Positions 1 through 11,757 of a DNA stretch of 64,000 bases are shown one piece after another (the stretch's first letter is position 1; the number at the start of each line of letters is the position of its first letter). The stretch is taken from NCBI GenBank assembly GCA_031216915.1, contig CM062294.1:29403128-29467127 (forward strand), in the 5' to 3' direction. The notes under the pieces were generated by a model that was not told the origin of the DNA, did no database searches, and worked only from the letters and a program-made list of their open reading frames with translations. The translations under genes and the position numbers were made by a program. Source of the DNA: Pictodentalium vernedei. Taxonomy: Eukaryota; Mollusca; Scaphopoda; Dentaliida; Dentaliidae.

Positions 1-1400
1 TTGATCTTCTACAGCTTCTTTCGTCGGACCAGAATGCTGCGATGCCGGATAAGAAACTGATAGCGTCGGTGGACTTAGAAATTTTTGGTTCGGTTCAGGG
101 ACATCGTCCCTCAGTTCCAACATAGTCCAATAATGTCACACAAACTTTCGAATTATTGAACGACGCTATATATATATTATTATTATATGCTTGCTTTTAC
201 CAAGCATTTCGGGTTTCTTGTTCGCAAAGTTACGGAGATGTCTTTCAAAAGTGTGCCTCTGTCGTCATAGTTAATGAAGAGTTAGCGGCAATAAGTGCTC
301 ATGGAATATGTCTATCGCCTAAGAGGTCCCTTGTAGGATTGACGGAGTGACATTTTCTAGCTCACCCGGTGTAGCGTACATTCATTGAATGCTTCGGCTG
401 CCGGGTTCGTCCGTTGCAGTCTAGGAAGGAGATTTGGGTGATGCGAGCACTATAATTACTTTAGTACTCACCCAGTGACGACGGATTGAGGACAGATCGG
501 AGGAAGCCTGTTAGTCCGGTTCCTGGCTTGTCCAGGTCCGTCCGGGCTGTGAGCGAGAGAGGTCCCTCTCTCGTCCAACAACATAGGGGACCGCATGTTA
601 TGGTTCAGATATTTTACATTCGGAGCATATGTCTGTCGGTCGGGACGCTCCGTTATATTGACAGTCCGAGAGACTGTCGATAATGCTTCCTCATCCTCAC
701 AGCAGGGCACACGACCGCACATTGGCTACGTGACCTCGAGTATCCGATCAGTTTCGTCATTCAGTGATTCCACGGCGAATAGGTCATGCCATCCGGTAGC
801 CAAGGGACACGAGGCCTATACACTCCGTTCGCTCGCATATTAGTAGTATGCACGGGGTAACGATCACGGAGCTTCCAGCGGCAATGCATTGTAGGACCGC
901 TTCTCCACAGGCCTCAGTGACGGACGTGCTATCCGAGTTAGCACAGTTTTTTCGCAACATCCCAGCAATCGACAGTTTCTTAGTCGAATCAGGAATTTTC
1001 TGACAGCGATGGGTCGGTGCGGTCCGCGGTTGCATCAGGTACGGACGACCCAACGCTTTATAGGGTCCGACAGGATGGCGAAAGGGATTCGAAAGATTTC
1101 GAGTTTTCCCTTTCGTACCATCGGAAGCTGCCATTCATATCTTCTGGCATTATCTTCCAGTGATTGTTATTTCGGACTACATTGCTGCGATGTTGGATAA
1201 GAGACTTATAGCGTCATTGGACACGGAATTTTGGATCGGTTCAGGGACATTGTCCCTGACTTACCGACACAGTCCAATAATGTCATTAGAACATGTGTAT
1301 TATTTATCGACGCTTTATATGCATATAAGCCTGCTACCAAGCATGATAGTTTAGTTTCATGTCCGCAATGCTCATTTCTGCCTTTTTATCATTTATACGA
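1..1400 (+). repeat. direct duplication inside DIRS copy 1
   Basis: About 1-150 and 1165-1290 are near-copies (both contain GCTGCGATG, then GGTTCAGGGACAT, CGTCCCT/TGTCCCT and AGTCCAATAATGTCA). Between them, 360-800 resembles the ORF1 region of copy 2 near 54120-54350. Either a tandem duplication within the element or the junction of two copies explains this. Confidence 0.6.
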
Positions 1401-2769
1401 ATAATTTATTTTGGCAGAGCAGGGCATACCGAGAGTTCATATGCATCTAGACGGCGTGGTTAAAGACTGGAAATATTCTTTTTCGCCGTCTATGTCTTTT
1501 CCAACCACAATGTTGGAAACGACAATGATGTCTAGTAGACTTAACTTAGACGCTTTATCATACGTAATCCACCTTACTGAGGCGTTATCATTACGTCTTC
1601 AAAAAAAGAATTACGGGATATTATCCTCAATGTGATTTCTTTTGAGGGCAGTAGTTTGTTCACGAATAACTCCGCCCTTCAGTGGCTGATTGGAGTTGGT
1701 TAGATGTGACGCATCCCTAGCTACATCCACGCGCGTGGATAGTAAGGTGAAGAACTCTCTCAGAGTCGCTTCGTTCTCGAAGAAGCTTCTCTTCGACGGC
1801 AACTTTTCAGCAATCCATGAGTTGCTCGATTTACACGTTGTCTTGTCTATCTAGTGTTGCAAGAGATTCAGACTGGGGCAAACATTCGGTGGTTGACTCA
1901 GAGAGTGCCACTGCTGTTGCCGGATCCGAGTGTTATAATTATGACGTTTGCCAGTCAAACAGGTTGGGATATAATATTGATCCCAACGGATTCGAAGTGC
2001 CAGGGTCTTTGGGTTCCGCAGTCTCTAAGCAAGCACTTATCTTCCGCGGAATAATGTTTTTTAGGCTTGCTTTATGTCATTGGATGAACATTATTCAGAA
2101 ACGCATGTCCAAATCCTGTCCGTTAATTCGACAGCAGTGGCGTATCTCCGGAACCAGGGAGGCACTCATTCGTTTCCGTTATTCAATTTAATGGAAAGAA
2201 TCCTTCTGTTTGTTATAGTACACCAAGTTCTGTTTCGGTCCGTCATATTCCGGGTCGTCTGATTGTTTTACCGGACTCCCGTTCACTTATGGGTCGCTTG
2301 TTGCCGTCAGAATGGACTCTCAACAAACAAGTATTCAATCAGATTTGCTATCAATGGGAGCGCCCAATGATAATTTATTTACGACACAGCTTGCTAATCA
2401 ATTGCAGACGTATGTGTTTGCTTGTCCGGATCTCTGAGCTAATGTTGTTAACGCTCTATTGATCTAATAGGACGGAATGATAGGATATGCGTATCCTCCG
2501 GCGCTGTTGTTTCAGCAGGTATTGCTAAGATAAACAACCACAATACATTTCTGTTGATAGCATCTCTGTCTTCACAGAGACCGTGGGTAAATTTACTCTG
2601 ATGTCTACTGTGGGACTTAATGCAAAATCTTCCTCAATGAGAGGATCTTTTTTCACTGGGTAAAATCGTGTCATCTTTATCACAACCCGCAAGGTCGCAA
2701 CCTTCACGTATTCCATTGTGTGGTCCTTATTGCATTGTAAGCATTGTACTGGACGAGCTTTGGACGCGA

Positions 2770-3720
2770 TTTCTTACTATAGGAGATCCTCTTCTTCGCT
2801 ATTCTATGCGGCTAAAGTGGAGGCTCTTCCGTCGTTGGTGTAGGGATCACTATGTTCATATTGTTGATCCCTCCATACTACTCATTGCAACTTTTTAGTA
2901 TACTTGTTTGACAAGATCTACTGCAGGCTGTTATTATTAAGGTTATAGGTTTATGTTACCTCATACCTATGCACTCTATGATAGTTTACAATTGAGTCTT
3001 ATGTCTCTTTATCTAAGTCAGTTAATAACTTTTCGATAAATAGACTTAGAATCATTAGATTAAATTCCTATATGGAATTTAACTTCGGTTCTTATTTAGC
3101 TAAGTAATCATTTGAGCCTCTGGAAACAGTAGTTTTCAAATTCTGACCTTTTAGACAGTAATTCTGTTGGCTTCTCTTTTACTGAAGAGTCAGTGAGTTT
3201 CATGCACTATCGGTGGATGATTTTCACTTTCGTAGTTTCGGAATCACTACTTCCTTTACTAAATTATTTAGGTTGGATTTTTGCATAAGTGGTAGGCTCC
3301 TAATATCCGGATCCTATTGTTATTAAGGTCCTTCCATCTTCGTACGGGCATAGGCCTTTACTCTGTCCGGTTAGAGTTTATGTATTTATAAACAGATATC
3401 TGTTTATTACTACGGGCGTAAACTTCTAATGTCTTTGATGCCTATTAGAAGGACGTTACGCTCCATTCTATTGCTAATGGATTCAATTAACTATCGATAC
3501 TGCTTATGGTATATCTTTGACTCAGCAGTTGTGTTTGAGATTTCGGGCTCATGAAGTAAGAGTTCTTCTACATCTTGGGCTTACATTAATAGTGTCGCTA
3601 TTATAGATTTTTGAAGGCTGCTCATTGCGCTCAGCCATCCACATTCATGAATTTTTTATCTCAGAAATATTGAGTCCGTTTCTGGAGGCCTCTATTGTTA
3701 GGTCTATTATCTACTGCTCA
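2770..3720 (+). pseudogene. tyrosine recombinase region of DIRS copy 1
   Basis: The N-terminal part (KWRLFRRWC near 2815) matches the usual start of DIRS recombinases. Later segments resemble the 'serine/alanine-x-H...TF..FYLR' end of the catalytic domain (near 3620-3670). In DIRS elements this enzyme integrates a circular DNA intermediate without making a target duplication. Heavily decayed; kept as a fossil. Confidence 0.65.
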
Positions 3721-3829
3721 GAATGTCATTCACTTAACAGTTGCTACTATAGCTAGGTAGGCTGTCTGTTTCGGCAGTGACTCCGTTCTGCTGCCCTCTT
3801 CGCTCTGGGCTATTTGACCCAGGGCAAGA

Positions 3830-3848
3830 AAAAGGGGGGGGGGGGGTT
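3830..3848. repeat. poly-G tract
   Basis: Uninterrupted G run after a GGGCAAGAAAAA segment, in the 3' untranslated part of DIRS copy 1. Confidence 0.9.
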
Positions 3849-4319
3849 GTTCCCTTGGGTCACCTGTTTTACTATGAAAACAAGGGGATACCTCCTCCGG
3901 AGTTAGTAATTCTGAGCTGTTATTGGGATGGTTGTTTAGTGAGAAGTTTATGTTTTAAAAATTCATTCAAGTCTTAGTTTTTAAAGTATAGCTTTTGAAT
4001 ATAGCACGTGTCAACGGACATGATTATGCAATCCTCAGACACTTTTAAGGAGTATAAAGAGTCTCTATTCTCTAGACTTACTTTATTTATTGGCTTACTT
4101 TAAAAATTATTAGTATAAGGATTATACTAGATATTAATAGAGTACATGGATGTATGATGCTCAATTTTTCAAGGTGTTGTATCTTTCTAATTTATCATAA
4201 ATAAGAAAGATACATGTAAGGCCTAATTCTTCTTTTTCCCTAGAGGGGATGACTCTATTTTATATTATTGAGCGTATTCCATCTTGCTCTATGTCCTTGG
4301 CCCTCCAGCCTTTTTACTA

Positions 4320-4405
4320 TTCAGCTATGTCTGGGTCATTGGTACAGTATAAAAATGTTAAAAAATTTATAGTAATTTATATATTTTTTATACTTACCAA
4401 TGACC
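4320..4405 (+). repeat. internal complementary region of DIRS copy 1
   Basis: The left half (CTGGGTCATTGGTACAGTAT) is the reverse complement of the DIRS left end seen at 62775. The right half (TATTTTTTATACTTACCAAT) is the reverse complement of this element's own right end near 4675-4716. A segment complementary to both ends side by side is the DIRS signature thought to template circular replication. Confidence 0.75.
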
Positions 4406-4716
4406 CAGACGGGGATGGCCCTTCCAGGAGTTGGGAACTCTTACCTCCCCGCTGAGTACATAGCGCTTACCAGGCACTGGTTATTAGAATGATTAATGGC
4501 GCCAATTTCGGAACGTCCTTGACACTGCGCATGCGCAGTAGAGGTGAAGTGTGGAGGGCCATTCAGGACATGTTTTCTTTGGTTTTAGATGCAAATTTTG
4601 GGGATTGGGGGGCAAAATTTGTGTTTGGCCCTATATTTTAAGAGTTAGCACCAGCTATGTCTGGGTCATTGGTAAGTATAAAAAATATATAAATTACTAT
4701 AAATTTTTTAACATTT
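4405..4716 (+). repeat. right inverted terminal repeat of DIRS copy 1
   Basis: Reverse complement of the left terminal repeats at 52675-52890 and 62775-63010. It contains CTGCGCATGCGCAG near 4535 and CAAAATTTGTGTTTGGCCCT near 4615, and ends in GGTAAGTATAAAAAATATAT. Confidence 0.75.
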
Positions 4717-7700
4717 GGGCGTTTTTGGCTGGAAAAACATGTTCTGCAATATGCGGATAGTTTTATTTATCAGAACTAATGAATCTAGACATAATAAAGT
4801 TAAAAAAAAACACAAGAATTTTTTTTTCAATTTTTGGTCACAGTGTCCCGAAGCCATGTTTGACTGCTAGCAGAAGCCAAGCGAAGAACAACTCCAATTC
4901 CAAAAGACGATAACTGTTCATGTCCACTGGGAATTCAACATTTCTAACCTTAGAAGCTTTCAAATCATCCCCGTTGTTGAGTACTCTGACGGCAAAGTAG
5001 CTCGGTCGTAACAAAAATTTCCGACTTTTGGTCGAAAATTTCAGTCCGAAGCGGACCGAAAATTTTCAGTGTAAAAATAAAAAGAAAAAAATTTGTCTCA
5101 AAATTGAACGAAATGCATGAAAAACGAAAACATTTTTTTCGATTTTTTGACCGCCATTTTGGATTAACGAAAAATCGAAACGAAATTATTTCGATTTTTC
5201 TTATAAAGTGGTATTACTGCCTTCAATTTGGTTCCCTTTTAGAGGGCTCATTATATTTAAATCTCGATATTTCAATCCAAATGGCCGATTTTCGAGATAA
5301 CTTTCGGTTTTGTGAAAAATTTTGGCAGAAAACATAAAAAATGGAAAAAAATACTGATTATGTTTGTTTTAGAAAAGAGTAATTCTGACAAGTCTGTCGA
5401 GAAATTAAGTCGATAGCATTTTTCCTTCATGAGATATTGGCCTATGAATGTTTAGACGTTTTTGGGCGTTTTTGCCCAACAAGAAATATTTTGCCCCAAA
5501 TAGTGATGGTTTTATTTATTAGGACTCATGGCCGTCATTAATAGTTTTCATTTATGAGAACTAATGAACCTAGGCATAATAAAGTAAAAAAAAAACACAA
5601 AAAAATTGATTTCAATTTTTGGTCACAGTGTCCCGGAGCCATGTTTGACTGCTTGCAGAAGCCAAACAAAGAACAACTCCAATTCCAAAAGACGATAACT
5701 GTTCATGTACACTGTGAATTCAACATTTCTAACCATAGAAGCTTTCAAATCATCCCCGTTGTTGAGTACTGTGACGGCAAAGTAGCCCGGTCGTAACAAA
5801 AATTTCCGACTTTTGGTCGAAAATTTCAGTCCAAACCGAAAATTTTTCTGGTGCAAAAAAAATTTTTTTTTCGTCTCCAAATGGCCTGAAACGCATAAAT
5901 AACCGAAAATAAAAATTCAATTTTTCGGCCGCCATTTTGGATTGTCCGAAATTCGAATCGAAATTTTTTCGATGGTTTTTACAATTCGGTGACACAATCT
6001 TCATTTCTAAGCCATTTTAGATGGTTCAGCATATCCCTGTCCCGAGATTGAGTTAAAAAATGGTCAAATTTTGAATTTTTTTTTCGTCTTGAAAAATGTT
6101 TTGGCAGAAAGGTGTTAACTACATACTTTTCTGTTCAATATCCTGATAGAGGTGTGTATTGCTGACATGTCTGAGAAAATTTCAAATCAATCGCCCTTTC
6201 CAGTCCAAAGATATGAGCTGCCGATTATTTTTGTGTTTTTTTGGCATAAAGGGTTAACTAAAACATCTTCAGAAAAATGGGAATATGACGATTAGTTACA
6301 ACTTATGAACCTTTATGAGTACAGAAACTTTAAAAAAAATCGTTCAGAGCGTTTTCGAGAAATAGTGAAAATAAAAAGTGTGGAAGAATAATAATAATAA
6401 CTAGAGGAAGTGATTGTACCTTCGGAACAATACACAGGATTTTCCTTAGTGATTTTACTCACTGTTCTACTCAGCAAGTCCTAAGGGGGCTTGATACCAA
6501 ATGAAAATTTTAATTTTTTTCGGTTTCGTGAAATGTTTTGGCAGAAAGGTGTTAACCAACTACCATTTTGTGCCCTTGATTAATAGAGAAGTGTATTGCA
6601 GTCATTGCTGTGAAAAGTTCAAGTCAATCGCCCCTTCCAGTCCTAAGATATCGGCTCCCGCATTTTTGGGCGGTTTTGGCTGCAAAAACATTTTCCGTAA
6701 TATGCGGATAGTTTTATTTATGAGAACTAATGAACATAATAAAGTCAAAAAAACACAAGAAAATGTTTTTCAATTTTTGGTCACAGTGCCCCGAAGCCAT
6801 GTTTGACTGCTAGCAGAAGCCAAACGAAGAACAACTCCAATTCAAAAAGATGACAACTGTTCATGTACACTGTGAATTCAACATTTCTAACCTTAGAAGC
6901 TTTCAAATCATCCACGTTGTTGCGTACTCAGATGGCAAAGTAGCCCGGTTGTAACAAAAATTTCCGACTTTTGGTCTAAAATTTCCAAGTTTGAAGCAGA
7001 CCGAAAATTTTCAGTGTAAAAAAAAAAAATTGTTCGTCTCAAAATTGAATGAAATGCATAAAAATCGAAAAATTTTTTTCGATTTTTTGGCCGCCATTTT
7101 GGATTAACGAAAAATCGAAACGAAATTCTTTCGATTTTTCTTATAAAGCGGTATTCTGCCTTCAATTTGGATCCCTTTTAGAGGGCTCATTATATTTAAA
7201 TCTCGATATTTCAATCCAAAATGGCCGATTTTCGAGATAACTTTCCGTTTTGTGAAAAATTTTGGCAGAAAACATAAAAAATGGAAAAAAATACCGATTA
7301 TGTTTGTTTTAGACAAGAGTAATTCTGACAAGTCTGTCAAGAAATTAAGTCGATAGCCTTTTTACTTCATGAGATATTGGCCTATAAAGGTTTGGGTGTT
7401 TTGGGGCGTTTTTGCCCAACAAGAAACATTTTGCCCCAAATACTGATGGTTTTATTTATTAGGACTCATGGCCGTCATTGCTAGTTTTTATTTATGAGAA
7501 ATAATGAATCTAGACATAATAAAGTAAAAAAAAAACAATTTTTTTTTCAATTTTTGGTCATAGTGTCCCGAAGCCACGTTTGACTGCTAGCAGCAGCCAA
7601 ACGAAGATCAACTCCAATTCCAAAAGACGATAACTGTTCATGTACACTGTGAATTCAGCATTTCTAACCTTAGAAGCTTTCAAATCATCCCCGTTGTTGA

Positions 7701-9600
7701 GTACTCAGCCCGGTCGTAACAAAAATTTCCGACTTTTGGTTGAAAATTTCCAAGTCCGAAGCAGACCGAAAATTTTCAGTGTAAAAAAACAAAAAAAAAA
7801 TTTGTCTCAAAATTGAATGAAATGCATAAAAAACGAAAAAAATTTTTTCGATTTTTTGACCGCCATTTTGGATTAATGAAAAATCGAAATGAAATTCTTT
7901 CAATTTTTCTTATAAAGCGGTATTACTGCCTTCAATTTGGATCCCTTTTAGAGGGCTCATTATATTTAAATCTCGATATTTCAATCCAAAATGGCTGATT
8001 TTCGAAATAACTTTCTGTTTTGTGAAAAATTTTGGCAGAACACATGAAAAATGGAAAAAAATACCGATTATGTTTGTTTTAGACAAGAGTAATTCTGACA
8101 AGTCTGTCAAGAAATTAAGTCGATAGCTTTTTTCCTTCATGAGATATTGGCCTATAAAGATTTGGGCGTTTTGGGGCATTTTTGCCTAACAAGAAACATT
8201 TTGCCCCAAATACTGATAGTTTTTATTTATGAGAAATAATGAATCTCGACATAATAAAGTAAAAAAAAAAAAAAAATTTTTTTCAATTTTTAGTCACAGT
8301 GTTCCGAAGCCATGTTTGACTGCTAGCAGAAGCCAAACGAAGAACAACTCCAATTCCAAAAGACGATAACTGTTCATGTCCACTGGGAATTCAACATTTC
8401 TAACCTTAGAAGCTTTCAAATCATCCCCGTTGTTGAGTACTCAGACGGCAAAGTAGCCTGGTCGTAACAAAAATTTCCGACTTTTGGTCGAAAATTTCAA
8501 AGTCCGAAGCAGACCGAAATTTTCAGTGTAAAAAAAAAAAAAAAAAATTCGTCTCAAAATTGAATGAAATGCATAAAAAACGGAAAATTTTTTTTCGATT
8601 TTTTGGCCGCCATTTTGGATTAACGAAAAATCGAAACGAAATTCTTTCAATTTTTCTTATAAAGCGGTATTCTGCCTTCAATTTGGAGCCCTTTTAGAGG
8701 GCTCATTATATTTCAATCTCGATATTTCAATCCAAAATGGCTGATTTTCGAGATAACTTTCAGTTTTGTGAAAAATTTTGGCAGAAAACATAAAAAATGG
8801 AAAAAAATACCGATTATGTTTGTTTTAGACAAGAGTAATTCTGACAAGTCTGTCAAGAAATTAAGTTGATAGCTTTCTTCCTTTATGAGATATTGGCCTA
8901 TAAAGGTTTGGGCATTTTGGGGCGTTTTTGCCCAACAAGAAACATTTTGCCCCAAATACTGATGGTTTTAATTATTAGGACTCATGGCCGTCATTGACAG
9001 TTTTTATTTATGAGAAATAATGAATCTAGACATAATAAATGAAAAAAAAAGTCCAAACCGAAAATTTTTCTGGTGCAAAAAAAAATTTATTTTCGTCTCC
9101 AAATGGCCTGAAACGCATAAATAACCGAAAATAAAAATTCGATTTTTCGGCCGCCATTTTGGATTGTCGGAAATTCGAATCGAATTTTTTTCGACGGTTT
9201 TTACAATTTGGTGATACAGTCTTCATTTCTAAGCCATTTTAGTTGGTTCAGCATATCCCTGTCCCGAGATTGAGCTAAAAAATGGTCAAAATTTGAATTT
9301 TTTTTTCGTTTTGAAAAATGTTTTGGCAGAAAAGTGTTAACTACCTACATTTTTGTACCATACACTGATAGAGGGGTGTTTTGCTGACATGTCTGAGAAA
9401 ATTTCAAGTCAATCGCCCTTTCCAGTCCAAAGATAAGAGCTGCCGACTATTTTTGTTAAAGCGTTAACTAAAACATTGTCAGAAAAATGGGAATGTGACG
9501 ATTTGTTATAACTTATGACCCTTTATGAGTACAGAAACTTTAAAAAAAATCGTTCAGAGCGTTTTCGAGAAATAGTGAAAATAAAAGTGTGGAAGAATAA
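4690..9600. repeat. diverged tandem array of roughly 780-bp units
   Basis: Six unit starts share ATGAGAA-TAATGAA-CTA--CATAATAAA at about 4775, 5558, 6715, 7493, 8235 and 9013, giving intervals of about 783, 1157, 778, 742 and 778. Each unit carries AAGCCATGTTTGACTGCTAGCAGAAGCC-like sequence, CCGCCATTTTGGATT and TTTTGGCAGAAA. The unit from 5558 switches near 5870 to a different second half (TGGCCTGAAACGCATAAATA), and the last unit repeats that half from about 9050. No coding capacity is believed; the short frames here are repeats of one another. Confidence 0.85.
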
Positions 9601-9682
9601 TAAAAAAAAAAAAAAAAAAAAAAAATCTTTGCAATAACAAATAGATTTTCCCTTTAGGAAAATCCAAATAAAAGTGTGGAAG

Positions 9683-9721
<39 letters not shown>

Positions 9722-9840
9722 TAAAAAAATAATCATTGCAATAACAAATAGATTTTCCCTTTAGGAAAACCCCCCCCCCCCAAAAAAAATAATCATTGCA
9801 ATAACAAATAGATTTTCCCTTTAGGAAAATCCAAATTAGT
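9594..9840. repeat. A-rich/AAT microsatellite with a triplicated block
   Basis: Poly-A and (AAT)n runs are interleaved with three copies of CAATAACAAATAGATTTTCC plus CTTTAGGAAAA (near 9634, 9740 and 9797). A C tract lies at 9770-9781. Confidence 0.85.
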
Positions 9841-9854
9841 GTTGAAAATCTTCA

Positions 9855-9916
9855 TTGAGCTCGTTCCAATGAAAAAAAATTATATTTAAAATAATAAATC
9901 TGCATTGGGTAAAGGG
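9855..9916. mobile_element. half of a piggyBac-like foldback MITE
   Basis: Retains GAGCTCGTTCCAATGA, the A/T-rich arm, and the terminus TTGGGTAAAGGG followed by TTAA. The other arm is gone. Confidence 0.7.
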
Positions 9917-9940
9917 TTAAGCAAATGTTCCATTCCAAAA

Positions 9941-10433
9941 CCACTCAGGAGCTATTGTGGGTTGACTTAAAAAAACCACTCAGGAGCTATTGTGGGTTGA
10001 CTTAAAAAAACCACTCAGGAGCTATTGTGGGTTGACTTAAAAAAACCACTCAGGAGCTATTGTGGGTTGACTTAAAAAAACCACTCAGGAGCTATTGTGG
10101 GTTGACTTAAAAAAACCACTCAGGAGCTATTGTGGGTTGACTTAAAAAAACCACTCAGGAGCTATTGTGGGTTGACTTAAAAAAAAACACTCAGGAGCTA
10201 TTGTGGGTTGACTTAAAAAACCCACTCAGGAGCTATTGTGGGTTGACTTAAAAAAACCACTCAGGAGCTATTGTGGGTTGACTTAAAAAAACCACTCAGG
10301 AGCTATTGTGGGTTGACTTAAAAAAAACACTCAGGAGCTATTGTGGGTTGACTTAAAAAAACCACTCAGGAGCTATTGTGGGTTGACTTAAAAAAACCAC
10401 TCAGGAGCTATTGTGGGTTGACTTAAAAAAAGA
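9941..10433. repeat. 35-bp satellite, about 14 copies
   Basis: The unit begins CCACTCAGGAGCTATTGTGG and ends GTTGACTT plus an A run. Copies are almost identical, differing mainly in A-run length (for example near 10190, 10220 and 10325), so the array expanded recently. Confidence 0.97.
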
Positions 10434-10734
10434 AATTTCCTCACCTACCTACCTGAATGTTTCTGGCCAACAAATCGGAAGCATGTTACATTCCGTTGTT
10501 TGGCTCTTCTTAGGACCTTTATTTTTAAGTGTTGATAGATATGGTAACTAGTATGTTTGTGTTAGTAATTAATGTTCACGTAAGCAACTATTTTTAATGT
10601 CTCAATGGATTGTTATTGTGCAGGCTTCCCTTTCTTCTTCTTTTTGATTTCGCATCGTGTAGGCACATACCCCCAAAATTGCACCTGATGTGATGCATGG
10701 TAAACACAGTTCTTAGAGGGTAACGATATAAATA
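10434..10734. other. unassigned sequence
   Basis: No open frame, repeat or RNA gene recognised in this 300-bp stretch. Confidence 0.6.
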
Positions 10735-11048
10735 CAGTTAAAACTAGAAGTCCTGTCATGAAATGTGCACAAATAGCACGTTGATATGCGCGTTAATGTA
10801 CGCGTTATAGCCCAAGTAAAGCTATCAAATTCTGTACATACAGCCTGTGCACAAGCAATGTTTCAGCCAATGGACCTCCGGGTAACCCGGAGGTCCATTG
10901 GCAGAAACATTGCATGCGTTTGCTATGAGTAACCAGGAGAACCTGCCGTGCTTTGGATGCTATTCGATGTGGAAATTGCGCGCAATTCCAACGCGCAATT
11001 AAGCCTAGATAAGCGCACTATTCGTGACAGGACTTCTAGTTTTAACTG
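10735..11048. mobile_element. Tc1/mariner-type MITE 'T', long form (copy T1)
   Basis: The ends are inverted copies of CAGTTAAAACTAGAAGTCCT and are flanked by TA on both sides (10733-10734, 11049-11050). The centre is a long palindrome around CCGGGTAACCCGG (about 10880). At 314 bp it has no coding capacity. Other copies are at 16.8, 23.5, 60.0 and 60.8 kb. Confidence 0.93.
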
Positions 11049-11088
11049 TACTTGAATTTTGAATTCATTAATTTATTAATTTCTGCTA

Positions 11089-11190
11089 CTGTGGAGCCCT
11101 GTTATATGAGTAGCCACTTTGCCCACTTTGCCAATGAAAATTAAATTAACAGTAGTATTCAATTAAAAGGGATTGTGTCACTTTCCTGAG
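11089..11190. mobile_element. fragment of MITE 'M2'
   Basis: Starts TGTGGAGCCCTG and contains AGTAGCCACTTTGCC, ATTCAATTAAAAGGG and GATTGTGTCACTTTC, as in the complete M2 copies at 19.5 and 61.65 kb. Truncated on the right. Confidence 0.65.
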
Positions 11191-11194
11191 CAGT

Positions 11195-11400
11195 GGCTGA
11201 CTGGTGGCTATATTGAATTTTTTTTTATGTAAACTTGTGGAGCAAACTACTTTTAGCCACATTTTCATGAAACTTCACAAAAATGATCAACATGATATGT
11301 GGGGGGGGGGGGAGGGGGGGGGTGGAGGAGGGCGAGACATAATTTTTTTTCCTGCTCGATTTCAAGATGGCCGACTGGTGGCCATATTGGGTTTTTAGCT
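11195..11400. repeat. one unit of repeat family N
   Basis: Carries TATGTAAACTTGTGGAGCAA, then TTCATGAAACTTCACAAAAA and AAGATGGCCGACTGGTGGCC. The same unit recurs at 16743-17245. A G tract (11301-11322) lies inside it. Confidence 0.75.
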
Positions 11401-11757
11401 CAACTTTGACGTAAGTCAAATTTGAGGTTATGCCATAGCCTGTCGTCTGTCTGCCCATCTGTCCATCCGTCCATCTGTCTGTCAACAATTCAATACGACT
11501 CGGGCTGGTGGACATATTTATGAACCGATATTTATGAAACTTATTGAGTACCTTTGTGTTCGCCGTGGGACGAGAACGAGAGTTTTTGTGTTCGGTCTGA
11601 AATTCAAGATGGCCACCAGCAGCCATTTTGTGCCTTTGTTAGTGCAATCAGTTTTTTGTACAGAACTTCTGTATGAAAGTTCTGATTCGAATAAATTTTT
11701 GTCTGAATGTTTACTAACATGGAATACATCACATCACATATACATGCAATAAAGGTT
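11397..11757. repeat. pearl-like element, family A (short copy)
   Basis: The head AGCTCAACTTTGAC-GTCAAATTTGAGG is followed by a GTCTGTCTGCCCATCTGTCC tetranucleotide block, then one body unit (GGACATATTTATGAACCG, ACGAGAACGAGAGTTTTTGT, AAGATGGCCACCAGCAGCC). The same body is repeated at 15.8 and 33.6 kb. Confidence 0.75.

Larger units (their letters stand above)
1..4716 (+). mobile_element. DIRS-like retroelement fossil, copy 1 (3' part)
   Basis: Decayed tyrosine-recombinase retroelement, cut off by the left window edge. Recognisable parts in order are ORF1-like sequence (about 1-1800, partly duplicated), an RNase H region with the DIRS signature AYLRNQGGTHS near 2145, the following W-L-N...F...W region near 2310-2400, a tyrosine recombinase region, an internal complementary region and a right inverted terminal repeat. 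This RT/RNase H/recombinase order with inverted ends is diagnostic of DIRS among retroelements. It is old, with many breaks throughout, and no reading frame is whole. The 3' boundary is set by comparison with the copies at 35.5 and 60.4 kb. Confidence 0.85.

Noticed and set aside
9554-9736. Hydrophobic minus-strand frame that looks like membrane segments
   Set aside because: It is poly-A/(AAT)n read on the other strand.
9941-10433. CRISPR-like array
   Set aside because: There are no unique spacers; the unit is a simple 35-bp tandem satellite in a eukaryotic genome.
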